Positions 1-10,755 of a stretch of 64,000 bases of DNA are shown piece after piece. Each line of letters starts with the position of its first letter. The stretch's first letter is position 1. The position numbers and the translations under genes are program-made. Source of the stretch: Mycobacteriaceae bacterium (lineage in GTDB: Bacteria > Actinomycetota > Actinomycetes > Mycobacteriales > Mycobacteriaceae). The DNA lies in NCBI GenBank assembly GCA_019749805.1, contig JAIEPH010000074.1:1-64000 (forward strand), written 5' to 3'. The notes below the pieces were generated by a model that was not told where the DNA came from, did no database searches, and saw only the letters and a list, made by a program, of their open reading frames with translations.

Positions 1-69
1 AAAGCCTGGGCACACCGTCAAAACACCCCCGACACCCAAGCCGCTTGACAACTTACGAACCTGGGATGT

Positions 70-531
70 CTAGCTGGGGCCCTGTGTACAGACCTTCCAT
101 GCCCCGTCCTCGAGCACGAACGTCGTTTCGACATCGGTGGTGACGTCCGACGCCTTGTCGAACTGGTAGCTCACCTTGGCCGTGGCGCGATCACCGTTGA
201 CCACCACGTCGGTCACGTCGGCGATGCGTCGCGTGCCCTGTTTTTCCTTCGAATCGCGTTGATCGGCAAGCACTTCAGCCTCGGTGCCCTGCTCCGAACG
301 GCACGTGTTGCTGCGGAAGTCGCCGTAACTCTCCTTCTGCAGCGCATCGTTCTGCGCCACCGCCGCACGCACGATCTGCTGCTCCGGCGACAACTCGTCG
401 CCCTGGAAGAAATTCACCAGCGCGATTGCGATCACGACAATCGAAATGATTGCCAGCGCACCCAGGAACGGCGCCGCAGAGGGCCGGTCCGCGCTGGGCT
501 CGGGTTCGGAATCGGGCTCGGGCACGTTCAT
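70..531 (-). CDS. Small membrane-anchored protein, Rv0361-like C-terminal domain
   Basis: A 153-residue protein with an acidic, proline-rich N-terminus, one hydrophobic membrane segment (about residues 22-42) and an extracytoplasmic domain. The end of the domain (VVVNGDRATAKVSY, then DGAWKVC) closely resembles that of the Rv0361-like protein encoded at 12163-12927, so both probably share an NTF2/lumazine-binding-like fold; the fold is inference. The start lies 2 bp after the purT stop, so the two genes are almost certainly cotranscribed. Function unknown. The 69 bases left of it show nothing recognisable. Confidence 0.75.
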   Translation of the reverse strand: MNVPEPDSEPEPSADRPSAAPFLGALAIISIVVIAIALVNFFQGDELSPEQQIVRAAVAQNDALQKESYGDFRSNTCRSEQGTEAEVLADQRDSKEKQGTRRIADVTDVVVNGDRATAKVSYQFDKASDVTTDVETTFVLEDGAWKVCTQGPS

Positions 532-533
532 GG

Positions 534-1802
534 CTACCAGAGTCTGCGCAGCGCCGCGGAAACCCGGCGGGCCCGGTCCCTGGCGATGATCGGGTCCGGT
601 GCCGTCGCGAGCGCCACCCCCAGGCGGCGCCGCCCCTCGGTCTCGTCGGGCCTGCCGAACAGTCGGACATCGCTTTCCGCCACGGCCAGCGCCTCGGTCA
701 GCACCGCGTTCAGCGCAGCGCCACTACTCTCGGTCGCGTCGGCCCCGGCGTAACTGACCTCCGCGGCCGCCGGCGAGATCATGATGGTGTCCACCGACAG
801 GCCGAGGATCGCGCGCGCATGCAGCTCGAACTGCGAAAGTCGTTGCGAGCGAAGCGTCACCAGCCCGCTGTCATACGGTCGCGGCCGCACGTTGTCGAAG
901 TAGACCTCGTCACCGCGCACCAGCACCTCGACGCCGAACACACCGCGGCCGCCCAGCGAGTTGACGATCCGGGCCCCGATCGACTTCGCGGCATCCAGCG
1001 CAGCAGGCGACAGCTGCTGAGGCTGCCAGGACTCGAGCATGTCGCCGCCTAGCTGCCGGTGCCCGATCGGTTCACAGAAGTGCACCACGGGCCCGGTCGA
1101 CCCGATGGTGCGGATGGTGAGCAGTGTCACCTCGAAATCGACCTCGACGACAGCCTCGGCCATCACCCGGTTGTGCGGTATCCGGCCCGCCGCGACGGCG
1201 CGATGCCAGGCCGGCTCGACGTCTTCGGGACGCACCAGCACCGATTCGCCCACACCTGGAGCCGCCGCGATCGGCTTGACGACCAGCGGAAAGCCTGCAT
1301 GCCGCGTTACGGCGGTCAGCTCCTCCGCAGAACCCGCGAACCAGAACGGGGCGGTCGGCAGGCCGAGTTCGTCGGCGGCGAGCCGCCGCAGCCCCTCGCG
1401 GTCAAGGGACAGCCGGGTGCTGCGCGGCGTCGGGAACACCTCGATGTCGCCACGTTCGGCCACCGCGATCAGCGCGTTTGCGGCGACCAGGGTCGCCTCG
1501 GCCACCACGTACCTCGGCTGCTCCTTCTCGATCACCGCCGTTACCGCCTCGGCGTCGTTCAGCTTGACGACGGCCGATCGGTCGGCGACGCCGTGCGCGG
1601 GCGCATCGGCATAGCGGTCCACCGCGATGACGGTGGCGCCGAGCCGCTGAAACGCCAGCGTCAGCTCCCGGCTCAATTCGCCCGATCCGAGCAGCATGAC
1701 GGTGGGCTTGGGGGCGGGTTCGGGACTGGGTTCGGGCGCCGTCTCGACCTCGTCGGAGTCGATCTGCGCCCTTAACTCGTCACTGTCGGTCGTTTCACTC
1801 AT
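534..1802 (-). CDS. purT: Formate-dependent phosphoribosylglycinamide formyltransferase PurT
   Basis: A 422-residue ATP-grasp enzyme that makes formyl-GAR from GAR, formate and ATP in de novo purine synthesis, in the cytoplasm. The nucleotide-binding start VMLLGSGELSREL is at residues 35-47 and the ATP-grasp core runs to the C-terminus. An acidic, proline-rich extension of about 33 residues precedes the conserved domain, so a later start is possible, although no better codon is obvious. Length is close to the M. tuberculosis protein (Rv0389, about 419 residues, from memory). It is the first gene of a two-gene unit with the small membrane protein that follows. Confidence 0.93.
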   Translation of the reverse strand: MSETTDSDELRAQIDSDEVETAPEPSPEPAPKPTVMLLGSGELSRELTLAFQRLGATVIAVDRYADAPAHGVADRSAVVKLNDAEAVTAVIEKEQPRYVVAEATLVAANALIAVAERGDIEVFPTPRSTRLSLDREGLRRLAADELGLPTAPFWFAGSAEELTAVTRHAGFPLVVKPIAAAPGVGESVLVRPEDVEPAWHRAVAAGRIPHNRVMAEAVVEVDFEVTLLTIRTIGSTGPVVHFCEPIGHRQLGGDMLESWQPQQLSPAALDAAKSIGARIVNSLGGRGVFGVEVLVRGDEVYFDNVRPRPYDSGLVTLRSQRLSQFELHARAILGLSVDTIMISPAAAEVSYAGADATESSGAALNAVLTEALAVAESDVRLFGRPDETEGRRRLGVALATAPDPIIARDRARRVSAALRRLW

Positions 1803-1892
1803 CGCGGGTCCAGCCTGCCAGATGTCAGCGCAGGCGCGCGTCGATGTCGCACCAACTGGGCGGATACGGGCTCGATCTCGAGGAGGCGACCC

Positions 1893-2372
1893 TCAACCGG
1901 ACGTAGCGTCGAGCTGGTTGCGGAACGCATCCATCGCAGCGATGAGCGCCGTGAACGTGCGGTGTGCGGCGCGTAGATCGTCGTCGGAGACTCCGGCCAG
2001 CGCGGTGCGGGTCTGCTCGGCCAACGGGGTGAAAAAGCCGCGTGCGACGTGCATTCCGTGGTCGGCGACGCGCAGGATGACCTTGCGACGGTCGGCCGGA
2101 TCGGACTCGCGCAGCAGGTGGTCCGATGCGATCATGCGCTCGACCAGGTATGTGATCGCCGCGCCGGACATACCCATCCGTTTGCGCAGTTCGCCCGCGG
2201 TCAGCGGGGTTCCTGCGGTCTCGGCGACCATGATGTGCAGCAACGCACGAAAGTCGTTGGCCGCGACATCGTGTTGCCCGGCGAAGTGCCTGCCGATCTG
2301 GTCGGACTCCGCGTTCATAGCCCGCACATCGGCCGCGATCATCGCCTCCAGTGCCTCGCGGTCGTCGTCCAC
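1893..2372 (-). CDS. MarR-family transcriptional regulator
   Basis: A 159-residue winged-helix protein. The recognition region (LTAGELRKRMGMSGAAITYL, about residues 57-76) and the wing (DPADRRKVILRV) are typical of MarR dimeric repressors that respond to small phenolic or drug-like ligands. It starts with GTG at 2372 and is divergent from the MMPL exporter gene at 2436. The 63-bp gap holds an AT-rich inverted repeat that could be its operator. The likely role is control of the exporter and perhaps the hydrolase-P450-ferredoxin genes behind it; this is inferred from position only. Confidence 0.88.
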   Translation of the reverse strand: MDDDREALEAMIAADVRAMNAESDQIGRHFAGQHDVAANDFRALLHIMVAETAGTPLTAGELRKRMGMSGAAITYLVERMIASDHLLRESDPADRRKVILRVADHGMHVARGFFTPLAEQTRTALAGVSDDDLRAAHRTFTALIAAMDAFRNQLDATSG

Positions 2373-2406
2373 AGGGGAAGCATAGGCCGAGAACTTTCAT
2401 TTGATT

Positions 2407-2429
2407 AATATTTAAGTACCTGAAATATT
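2407..2429. promoter_or_regulatory. Candidate MarR operator in divergent promoter
   Basis: AATATTT at 2407-2413 and AAATATT at 2423-2429 form a perfect inverted repeat separated by 9 bp, in a locally AT-rich 63-bp gap between the MarR gene and the MMPL gene. Position and symmetry fit a site where the regulator controls itself and the exporter. No binding evidence is available. Confidence 0.5.
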
Positions 2430-2435
2430 GGAGGG

Positions 2436-4481
2436 ATGTCGCGTCGCTTGTCATGGCTACTGGCAGTGCTGGTGGTGGTCGTCTCCGGCGCGTTCTTGAT
2501 GCTTTTCGCCGGTGATGACTCCAGCGAACGTTCCCCGGTCGCGGTACCCGAGGACGCCGAATCCGCGCGCGCAGACGCGGTCCGCTCCCAGTTCCCCGGT
2601 GGTGACGAAGTCCCGGCGATCATCGTGATCACGCGCGACGACGGTGCCCGACTGGACGCTGCCGAACTCGCCGCCATCCAGCAGAAATGGCGGGCCCAGG
2701 TATCCGAAGACGGTGCGGCCGCGCTGACCGTCGTGCCGTTGAACGCCGACCTAACCGGATTCGCACTCAGCGACGCGGTCAAGGAGCTTCGGCAATCGGC
2801 GGCCGACGGGCTGCCCGGCGATCTGCGGACCGAGGTCACCGGTGGGCCCGCATTCGGCGCCGACATCGCGAACTCCTTTTCGGGAGCCAACATCACGCTG
2901 CTCGCGGTCACCGCGGCGGTGGTGGCGCTGCTGCTGATCGTCACCTACCGATCTCCGGTGCTCTGGCTGGTACCGCTGCTGGTGATCGGCTTCGCCGACC
3001 GGGTGGCCGCCGTGGTGGGCACCGCGGTCGCCAGCGGGCTCGGGATGGATCCCGACGGTTCGACATCGGGCATCACCAGTGTGCTGGTATTCGGCGCCGG
3101 CACCAACTACGCACTGCTGCTCATCTCTCGCTATCGAGAGGAGTTGGGCCGCAACAACGATCATCGTGACGCGTTGGATATCGCGGTGCGACGCGCAGGC
3201 CCGGCGATCATCGCGAGCAACGCGACCGTGGTGCTGGCGCTGCTGACGCTGCTGTTCGCGTCGTCGCCGAGCGTCCGCAGCCTGGGCGTACAGGCCGCTT
3301 CGGGTCTGGTGGTCGCCGCGGTCTTCGTGCTCCTCGTGCTGCCGCCGCTGCTCGCCATGTTCGGAAAGCGGTTGTTCTGGCCCTTCATCCCGCAAGTCGG
3401 GGCGGAACCCCTGACCGACAGCGGAATCTGGCACCGCATCGCCGAAGCGGTGGCCAAGCGGCCCGGCCGGGTCGCGATCGTATCCATCGCGGGCCTTGCG
3501 CTGCTGTGTACCGGCTTGTTGACCACCCCCGTCGGACTCACACAGACCGAGCAGTTCCGGGTACAGGCCGAATCCGTCAGCGGCTACCAGACTTTGGCGA
3601 ATCATTTCCCAAGCGGTCTCACCGATCCCGCGCGCGTCATCGCGCCGACGGACCGGGCCACCGACATCCAGCAGGCGATCGCGGACACCCCCGGCGTGCT
3701 GTCTGCCAGCCCGGCCGGACAGAGTCCCGCTGGGCTGTCGCAGTGGTCGGTGGTCATCGACGCCGAGCCGGCGTCGGATCGGGCCTTCGAAACCATTGAT
3801 GCGCTGCGTGATTCAGTGCACGCGGTCGATGACGACGCATTGGTCGGCGGGTCCGACGCCACGGCACGCGATGCGAGTGCGGCCGCCGGGCGCGACCGGC
3901 TCGTGGTGGTCCCCGCGATTCTCGTCGTCGTGCTCGCGGTGCTCTACGTGCTACTGCGTTCGGCACTGGCGCCGCTGATCCTCGTTGCCGTCACGGTGCT
4001 CAGCGCGCTGGCGGCGTTGGGGCTGGGCGGCTGGGCCAGCGTCCACCTGTTCGGCTTCCCGGCGCTGGACAACACGGCGCCGCTGTTCGCGTTCCTGTTC
4101 CTGGTGGCGCTCGGCGTGGACTACACGATCTTCCTGGTCACCCGTGCCCGCGAAGAGACCCCCAGCCACGGCACCCGTGACGGGATCGTCCGCGCCGTCT
4201 CCGCGACCGGGGCCGTCATCACCAGTGCTGGCATCGTGCTGGCCGCGGTGTTCTGTGTACTCGGAGTGCTGCCGCTGATCGTCCTCACCCAGGTCGGCAT
4301 CATCGTGGGCCTCGGCATCCTGCTGGACACCTTCGTCGTGCGGACCGTGATAATCCCTGCGCTGTTCACGCTCATCGGCCCGGCGATCTGGTGGCCCAGT
4401 CTCAGGACCGACGACTACCGTGCACCTGGTGGGCGAACAGCGGGTCGACACCGCGCTCGGGAAAGTGCGCATCCGCACTAG
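2436..4481 (+). CDS. MMPL/RND-family membrane transporter
   Basis: A 681-residue integral membrane protein with the MMPL plan: one N-terminal helix, an extracytoplasmic loop, a block of helices, a second loop and a second helix block. Signature patches GAGTNYALLLISRYREE (first half) and GVDYTIFLVTRAREE (second half) are characteristic of actinobacterial MMPL proteins, which export lipids or drugs using proton motive force. The purine-rich GGAGGG at 2430-2435 directly abuts ATG 2436, which is too close for a normal ribosome site, so TTG at 2448 may be the true start. The gene is divergent from the MarR gene and overlaps the following hydrolase gene by 62 bp. Substrate unknown. Confidence 0.9.
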   Translation: MSRRLSWLLAVLVVVVSGAFLMLFAGDDSSERSPVAVPEDAESARADAVRSQFPGGDEVPAIIVITRDDGARLDAAELAAIQQKWRAQVSEDGAAALTVVPLNADLTGFALSDAVKELRQSAADGLPGDLRTEVTGGPAFGADIANSFSGANITLLAVTAAVVALLLIVTYRSPVLWLVPLLVIGFADRVAAVVGTAVASGLGMDPDGSTSGITSVLVFGAGTNYALLLISRYREELGRNNDHRDALDIAVRRAGPAIIASNATVVLALLTLLFASSPSVRSLGVQAASGLVVAAVFVLLVLPPLLAMFGKRLFWPFIPQVGAEPLTDSGIWHRIAEAVAKRPGRVAIVSIAGLALLCTGLLTTPVGLTQTEQFRVQAESVSGYQTLANHFPSGLTDPARVIAPTDRATDIQQAIADTPGVLSASPAGQSPAGLSQWSVVIDAEPASDRAFETIDALRDSVHAVDDDALVGGSDATARDASAAAGRDRLVVVPAILVVVLAVLYVLLRSALAPLILVAVTVLSALAALGLGGWASVHLFGFPALDNTAPLFAFLFLVALGVDYTIFLVTRAREETPSHGTRDGIVRAVSATGAVITSAGIVLAAVFCVLGVLPLIVLTQVGIIVGLGILLDTFVVRTVIIPALFTLIGPAIWWPSLRTDDYRAPGGRTAGRHRARESAHPH

Positions 4482-5235
4482 CGGAACCGGCGAAGCCATC
4501 ATGTTCTGGCCGAGCCTGCTGATGACCGGCGACATGTGGTCATCGCAGGCCGACCACTTCGGCTCGACGCGCCAGGTGATCCTCGTCGATCCGCCCGGCC
4601 ACGGTGGTAGCCAGAAGCTCACTGCGCCATTCACTTTCGACGATTGTGCGCGCGTCATCGTGGACATACTCGACACCCTCGGCGTGCAGCGGACACACTT
4701 CGTCGGCAACTCGTGGGGCGGAATGATCGGCGGCACGTTCGCCGCGAACCATCCCGGCCGCATCGGTCGCGCGGTGCTGATGAACTGCACCGCATCGGCC
4801 GCGGGCGCACGGCAGAAGCTCGAGTACGGATTCCTGTTGCGCTTGGCGAACCTGCTCGGCGGCGTCCGGCCGCCCCTGACCCGCTCGGTCCTCAAGGCGT
4901 TCCTCGGGCCCACGACGTTTCGGACCCGTCCCGACGTCGTGGAATTCGTGCGGGACACCGTGCAGGCCGTCGACATGCGGTCCGGTGCGTGGGCGGTGCG
5001 CAGTGTGGTGCCCAGCCGTCCGGACCAGCGTTCGCTGTTCGCGAAAATCTCGACGCCCGTGCTGGTGGTCGCCGGCATCGAGGACGCCACCTTCGGAGTG
5101 CCCGAGACGGCCGCGATGGCCGAGGCCATCCCGGGTGCGCAGCTCGTCGTGCTGGATGGGGTGGCACACCTTGCCGGCCTCGAGAATCCGTCTCTGGTCA
5201 ACAAGTTGATCCAGCAGTTCGTTTTTCGCGGGTAG
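4420..5235 (+). CDS. Alpha/beta-fold hydrolase
   Basis: A 271-residue hydrolase with the nucleophile elbow GNSWGG (Ser98), an acid in GIEDATF and the catalytic histidine in GVAHLAG (His250). The cap region and LVDPPGHGGS loop place it in the broad esterase/epoxide-hydrolase/C-C hydrolase superfamily. GTG at 4420 gives a 62-bp overlap with the MMPL gene; in-frame GTG codons at 4429 and 4465 are alternatives. It sits between the exporter and the P450, so it may act on the same small molecule; the substrate cannot be read from sequence. Confidence 0.87.
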   Translation: MHLVGEQRVDTALGKVRIRTSGTGEAIMFWPSLLMTGDMWSSQADHFGSTRQVILVDPPGHGGSQKLTAPFTFDDCARVIVDILDTLGVQRTHFVGNSWGGMIGGTFAANHPGRIGRAVLMNCTASAAGARQKLEYGFLLRLANLLGGVRPPLTRSVLKAFLGPTTFRTRPDVVEFVRDTVQAVDMRSGAWAVRSVVPSRPDQRSLFAKISTPVLVVAGIEDATFGVPETAAMAEAIPGAQLVVLDGVAHLAGLENPSLVNKLIQQFVFRG

Positions 5236-5244
5236 CGTCAAAAG
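5233..5244 (+). promoter_or_regulatory. Leaderless -10 promoter element for the P450 gene
   Basis: TAGCGT at 5233-5238 matches the mycobacterial TANNNT -10 box and lies exactly 6 nt before ATG 5245. The same bases include the TAG stop codon of the hydrolase. The arrangement predicts a transcript starting at the A of the start codon, independent of the upstream genes. Confidence 0.5.
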
Positions 5245-6474
5245 ATGACCGGCACCTCCGGAACCCAGGCCCCGCGGCTGCCGCTGCACATGCGGCGCAA
5301 TGCGTTCGACCCGACTCCGGAACTACGCGAGATCCGCGAGACCACCGGGGTTCGCACCGCGACCAGCTCGTTCGGTATGACGGTGTATCTCATCACCAGA
5401 TACGAAGACGTCAAGGCGGTGCTGTCCGACCACGAGCGGTTCTCCAACAGACGCCCGCCGGGGTTCTTCATGCCGGGGGCACCGCCGATATCCAACGAGG
5501 AGCTGGCCGCTTCGCGCGCGGGTAATCTGCTCGGGCTCGACCCTCCTGAGCACCAGCGGCTGCGGCGCATGCTCACCCCCGAATTCACCATCCGCCGGAT
5601 GAAGCGGCTGGAACCGCGAATCGTCGAGATCGTCGAGCAGCACCTCGATGCGATGGAAAGTGCCGGGCCGCCGGTCGATTTGGTGGAGAACTTCGCGTTG
5701 CCGATCCCGTCGCTGGTGATCTGCGAGCTGCTCGGCGTCCCCTATGACGATCGCGACGACTTTCAGCAACGCAGCCTCCGCCAGCTGGATCTGTCCATTC
5801 CGATAGCCGACCGCATCGACCTGCAACGGCAGGGCCGCGACTACATGCAGTCGCTGGTCGACCGTGCGCGCAGGCATCCAGGCGACGACATCCTCGGGAT
5901 GCTCGTCCGCGAGCACGGCGACGAGTGCACCGACGCCGAACTCATCGGCATCGCAGGTCTGCTCCTGCTCGCCGGGCACGAGACCACGTCTAACATGCTC
6001 GGCCTAGGCACCCTTGCCCTCCTGCGGCACCCCGCACAACTCGCCGCGGTCCGTGACGATCCCGACGCCGTCGGGCCCGCCGTCGAGGAGCTGCTGCGCT
6101 GGCTTTCGATCGTGCACAGCGCCATCCCACGGTTCACCACCACCGAGGTGGAGGTGGCCGGCGTACGGATCCCCAAGGGCGAAATGGTTTTCGTGTCGAT
6201 GCCGTCCGGCAATCGGGACCCCGACTTCATCGACTCCCCCGAGACATTCGACATCGGGCGAGGGGCGATCGGACACCTGGCATTCGGGCACGGAGTGCAC
6301 CACTGCCTCGGCGCCCCACTCGCGCGCATGGAGATGCGGATCGCGTTCCCGGCGTTGTTGCGCCGGTTCCCCACCCTGGCGCTCGCCGAGGATTTCGACG
6401 ACGTGCAGTTCAGGTCGTTCCATTTCATCTACGGCCTGAAGTCGTTGGGGGTCACTTGGGAGGTGACGCCGTGA
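5245..6474 (+). CDS. Cytochrome P450
   Basis: A 409-residue soluble bacterial P450. The I-helix oxygen-activation motif AGHETT, the K-helix ExxR (ELLR) and the haem-thiolate loop FGHGVHHCLG (Cys354) are all intact. Such enzymes insert one oxygen atom into substrates using electrons from a ferredoxin, and the gene for a small ferredoxin overlaps its stop codon, so they probably form a redox pair. I cannot assign the CYP family or substrate with confidence. Confidence 0.95.
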   Translation: MTGTSGTQAPRLPLHMRRNAFDPTPELREIRETTGVRTATSSFGMTVYLITRYEDVKAVLSDHERFSNRRPPGFFMPGAPPISNEELAASRAGNLLGLDPPEHQRLRRMLTPEFTIRRMKRLEPRIVEIVEQHLDAMESAGPPVDLVENFALPIPSLVICELLGVPYDDRDDFQQRSLRQLDLSIPIADRIDLQRQGRDYMQSLVDRARRHPGDDILGMLVREHGDECTDAELIGIAGLLLLAGHETTSNMLGLGTLALLRHPAQLAAVRDDPDAVGPAVEELLRWLSIVHSAIPRFTTTEVEVAGVRIPKGEMVFVSMPSGNRDPDFIDSPETFDIGRGAIGHLAFGHGVHHCLGAPLARMEMRIAFPALLRRFPTLALAEDFDDVQFRSFHFIYGLKSLGVTWEVTP

Positions 6475-6662
6475 AAGTCGCAGCCGATCGCGATCTGTGT
6501 ATCAGTGCGGGCAACTGTGTGATGTCGGCACCGGCGGTGTTCGATCAGGACGACGACGGCATCGTGGTGGTTCTCGTCGACGAGATCCCGGACGCCGAAT
6601 TGGATCACGCCCGGGAGGCCGTAAAGCTCTGCCCCGCAGAGGCTTTGCGATTGTCTGACTAG
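6471..6662 (+). CDS. 3Fe-4S-type ferredoxin
   Basis: A 63-residue ferredoxin with CISAGNC (C-x5-C) and a later CP motif (KLCPAEAL), the cysteine pattern of single-cluster ferredoxins that feed electrons to actinobacterial P450s. I chose GTG at 6471 because it overlaps the P450 stop as GTGA and directly precedes the conserved VKVAADRDLC start; an ATG at 6456 would add five residues inside the P450 frame. Its stop interlocks with the stop of the convergent gene (CTAG, 6659-6662). Confidence 0.92.
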   Translation: MKVAADRDLCISAGNCVMSAPAVFDQDDDGIVVVLVDEIPDAELDHAREAVKLCPAEALRLSD

Positions 6663-7300
6663 ATACCGTCGCGCTTGAGGTCGATGACTCCCGCACGCGT
6701 CAGCAACAGCACACTGACCACCAACACCCACACGGGGAAGGTGATCGTCAGCCACATGCTGATGTCGGCGGACAGGATAAGTCCAACGGCGACAAGATAA
6801 GTCACGCCGACCAGCCACTTCGGCATCAGACCGGTTCTCAGCCAGATGGTGGCCAGCGAGATCATGAAGACCGCCGCCATCCGCAGGGCATACGTCTTGC
6901 TCAACGACAGCAGCAGCGCCTGCCCGAACACGGCGCCGTCGGGCCCGCTGTGGGTGAGAGCCACGCCCACCGCCGACGATACGAAGATCATTGCCAGGAA
7001 CAGCAATCCGCTTCCGATGAACACCGACGAGAAGAACTTGTCCTCGAAACCGCCGAAGCCGTCGCGTACGACGCCGATGAACCACAGGAAGGCGATGCCC
7101 GCGAAGGGCATCAGAACGGCTGACACCCTGATGCCGTGGCCGCCGTCGGCCCACTGCGAGCCGGGCTCGGCGCCCTCGGGTAGGGACTTGCGGATCATCA
7201 CCAGTGCGGTGCCGAACAACAGCGCGAACAAAACGCCCGCGAACGCCGCCGCCCGCGGAGTCGACAGACTATGCACGCGGTCGATCGGTTGGGAGGTCAC
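6659..7300 (-). CDS. Multi-pass membrane protein, function unknown
   Basis: A 213-residue hydrophobic protein with about five or six predicted membrane helices and short loops. The GTG start at 7300 follows from where the hydrophobic reading frame begins (VTSQPIDRVHS); longer readings upstream run through the antisense of the thioesterase gene. It lies 17 bp behind the thioesterase gene on the same strand and may be cotranscribed with purA. I recognise no catalytic motif and do not assign a function. Confidence 0.72.
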   Translation of the reverse strand: MTSQPIDRVHSLSTPRAAAFAGVLFALLFGTALVMIRKSLPEGAEPGSQWADGGHGIRVSAVLMPFAGIAFLWFIGVVRDGFGGFEDKFFSSVFIGSGLLFLAMIFVSSAVGVALTHSGPDGAVFGQALLLSLSKTYALRMAAVFMISLATIWLRTGLMPKWLVGVTYLVAVGLILSADISMWLTITFPVWVLVVSVLLLTRAGVIDLKRDGI

Positions 7301-7317
7301 GCCCCATCGTGGCACTT

Positions 7318-9299
<1,982 letters not shown>

Positions 9300-9327
9300 C
9301 TATCCCAGCCGACGCCGAGGAGCCCCT

Positions 9328-9915
9328 TTGACAGCCGCTGACGTTGCGGTGTTGCTGGCCGGCGGCAGAAGGATGCCCCGGTCGCTGCGGGGGCAGGCCA
9401 CGATCAGCGAGGATGCCGTCACCGAATCTCGGCGCGTCATCGTGGTGGGTTCGCAGGCCGACCTGGCCGCTGTACTGAGCCGGTTGCTGAAGGCCGACCG
9501 CCTCGATGTGGAGGTCGCGCACCTGCGGTGGCCGTGGCAGGCCAGGCGCGCGCGTACCGGCGCCGCCACCCGAATCCCGCTGATCAGGGACGAAACCGGG
9601 AAGGTGATCGTCGGGGCCGCGCACTGGCTGCCGCCGGACGACACCGCCACGATCCGCGGTGAGGCCACCGTCGACGATGTCGTGCTGTTCCACGGCGAGG
9701 TGACCGCAGTGCGCATCGAACCGACCACGACCATGCCCGGGCTGCGGGCGGCCGCGCTGTCGTCGCGCATGCGCCCGAAGCGCTGGGTCGCGGGCCGTGC
9801 CGCCCAGCTGGGTACCGAAGGCGCGCTCGTCGTCCGCGACGGGGTGGCCGGACAGCGGCCGGTCCGCCGGTCGACGTTTTATCGACACACCGAGGGCTGG
9901 CTGTCGGTTCGGTAG
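9328..9915 (+). CDS. Conserved mycobacterial protein (Rv0358-like)
   Basis: A 195-residue protein without an obvious signal peptide or membrane segment. The N-terminus has a glycine-containing VAVLLAGGRR strand-turn, followed by a basic tryptophan-containing patch (LRWPWQARRAR). TTG 9328 was chosen because GAGGAG at 9317-9322 lies 5 nt upstream. Divergent from purA and just upstream of the site-2 protease-like gene, the order seen in M. tuberculosis. No activity can be assigned. Confidence 0.72.
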   Translation: MTAADVAVLLAGGRRMPRSLRGQATISEDAVTESRRVIVVGSQADLAAVLSRLLKADRLDVEVAHLRWPWQARRARTGAATRIPLIRDETGKVIVGAAHWLPPDDTATIRGEATVDDVVLFHGEVTAVRIEPTTTMPGLRAAALSSRMRPKRWVAGRAAQLGTEGALVVRDGVAGQRPVRRSTFYRHTEGWLSVR

Positions 9916-9924
9916 CGTCAAACC
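9913..9924 (+). promoter_or_regulatory. Leaderless -10 promoter element for the site-2 protease-like gene
   Basis: TAGCGT at 9913-9918 is 6 nt before GTG 9925 and includes the TAG stop of the upstream gene. The ten bases TAGCGTCAAA are identical to those before the P450 gene at 5233. Confidence 0.5.
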
Positions 9925-10710
9925 GTGAACGTCCGTCCGCTGCACCCGCGGGCCTCGGTGCGCCCGAGCCCGGTTTTTCTGGCGATCATCGCGCTGACAG
10001 TGGCGGGCGGCTGGCTGGCCTGGATGTCGACCAGCACGGTCGGGCCTCTCGCCTACTTCGGGGTTTTCATATTCGTGGTCGCCGGCTGGGTGGTGACGCT
10101 GTGCCTGCACGAGTTCGGCCATGCGTTCACCGCGTGGCGCTTCGGCGACCACGACGTCCCGGTGCGCGGCTATCTGACCCTTAACCCGTTCAAGTACTCG
10201 AATCCCCTGCTGTCGATCGTGCTTCCGGTGGTGATCATCGCGATCGGGGGCATCGGGCTGCCCGGCGGCGCGGTATGGGTGCGAACGTCGTTCATGACCA
10301 AAGCCCAACGGACCCTCGTCAGCCTCGCGGGCCCATTCGCCAACCTTGTGTTCGCGGTACTTCTGTTGGTACCGACGGCACTCCTGCGAGACCAGGAGCA
10401 TGCGGTGTTCTGGGCGGCCGTGGCCTTCCTGGGTTTTCTCCAGGTCACCGCCTTCGTGCTGAACATGCTGCCCGTGCCCGGGCTAGACGGATACGGCGCT
10501 CTCGAGCCGCATCTGAGCCCGCAGACCCAACGCGCGCTGGAACCTGCCAAACAGTGGGGTCTGCTGGTCCTCATCGTTCTGCTGTTCACCCCCCAGCTCA
10601 ACCGATGGTTCTTCGAGCTGGTGTTCTGGTTCGTCGAACTCTCCGGCACGCCCGGCGGACTGGCGATGGCAGGTATGGACCTCACCCGATTCTGGTCCGC
10701 CTGGTTCTGA
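9925..10710 (+). CDS. Site-2 protease-like M50 metalloprotease (Rv0359-like)
   Basis: A 261-residue polytopic membrane protein with the zinc motif HEFGH at residues 62-66 inside a helix and the distal NMLPVPGLDG motif that supplies the third zinc ligand (Asp). This architecture is the compact, PDZ-less M50 group. Members cleave membrane substrates, often releasing transcription factors, but no substrate is evident here. About six membrane segments. Probably transcribed from its own leaderless promoter. Confidence 0.88.
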   Translation: MNVRPLHPRASVRPSPVFLAIIALTVAGGWLAWMSTSTVGPLAYFGVFIFVVAGWVVTLCLHEFGHAFTAWRFGDHDVPVRGYLTLNPFKYSNPLLSIVLPVVIIAIGGIGLPGGAVWVRTSFMTKAQRTLVSLAGPFANLVFAVLLLVPTALLRDQEHAVFWAAVAFLGFLQVTAFVLNMLPVPGLDGYGALEPHLSPQTQRALEPAKQWGLLVLIVLLFTPQLNRWFFELVFWFVELSGTPGGLAMAGMDLTRFWSAWF

Positions 10711-10726
10711 GCGAGCCCCTTGCGAC

Positions 10727-10755
10727 ATATGCACGTTTGCGCATAGGTTGTCGGT
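10727..10755 (+). promoter_or_regulatory. ArsR-like operator overlapping a leaderless promoter
   Basis: TATGC at 10728-10732 and GCATA at 10741-10745, with matching C and G one base further in, form an imperfect palindrome of the kind bound by ArsR/SmtB metal sensors. It overlaps TAGGTT at 10744-10749, a TANNNT -10 box 6 nt before ATG 10756. A repressor bound here would block polymerase at the metal transporter gene. Confidence 0.5.
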
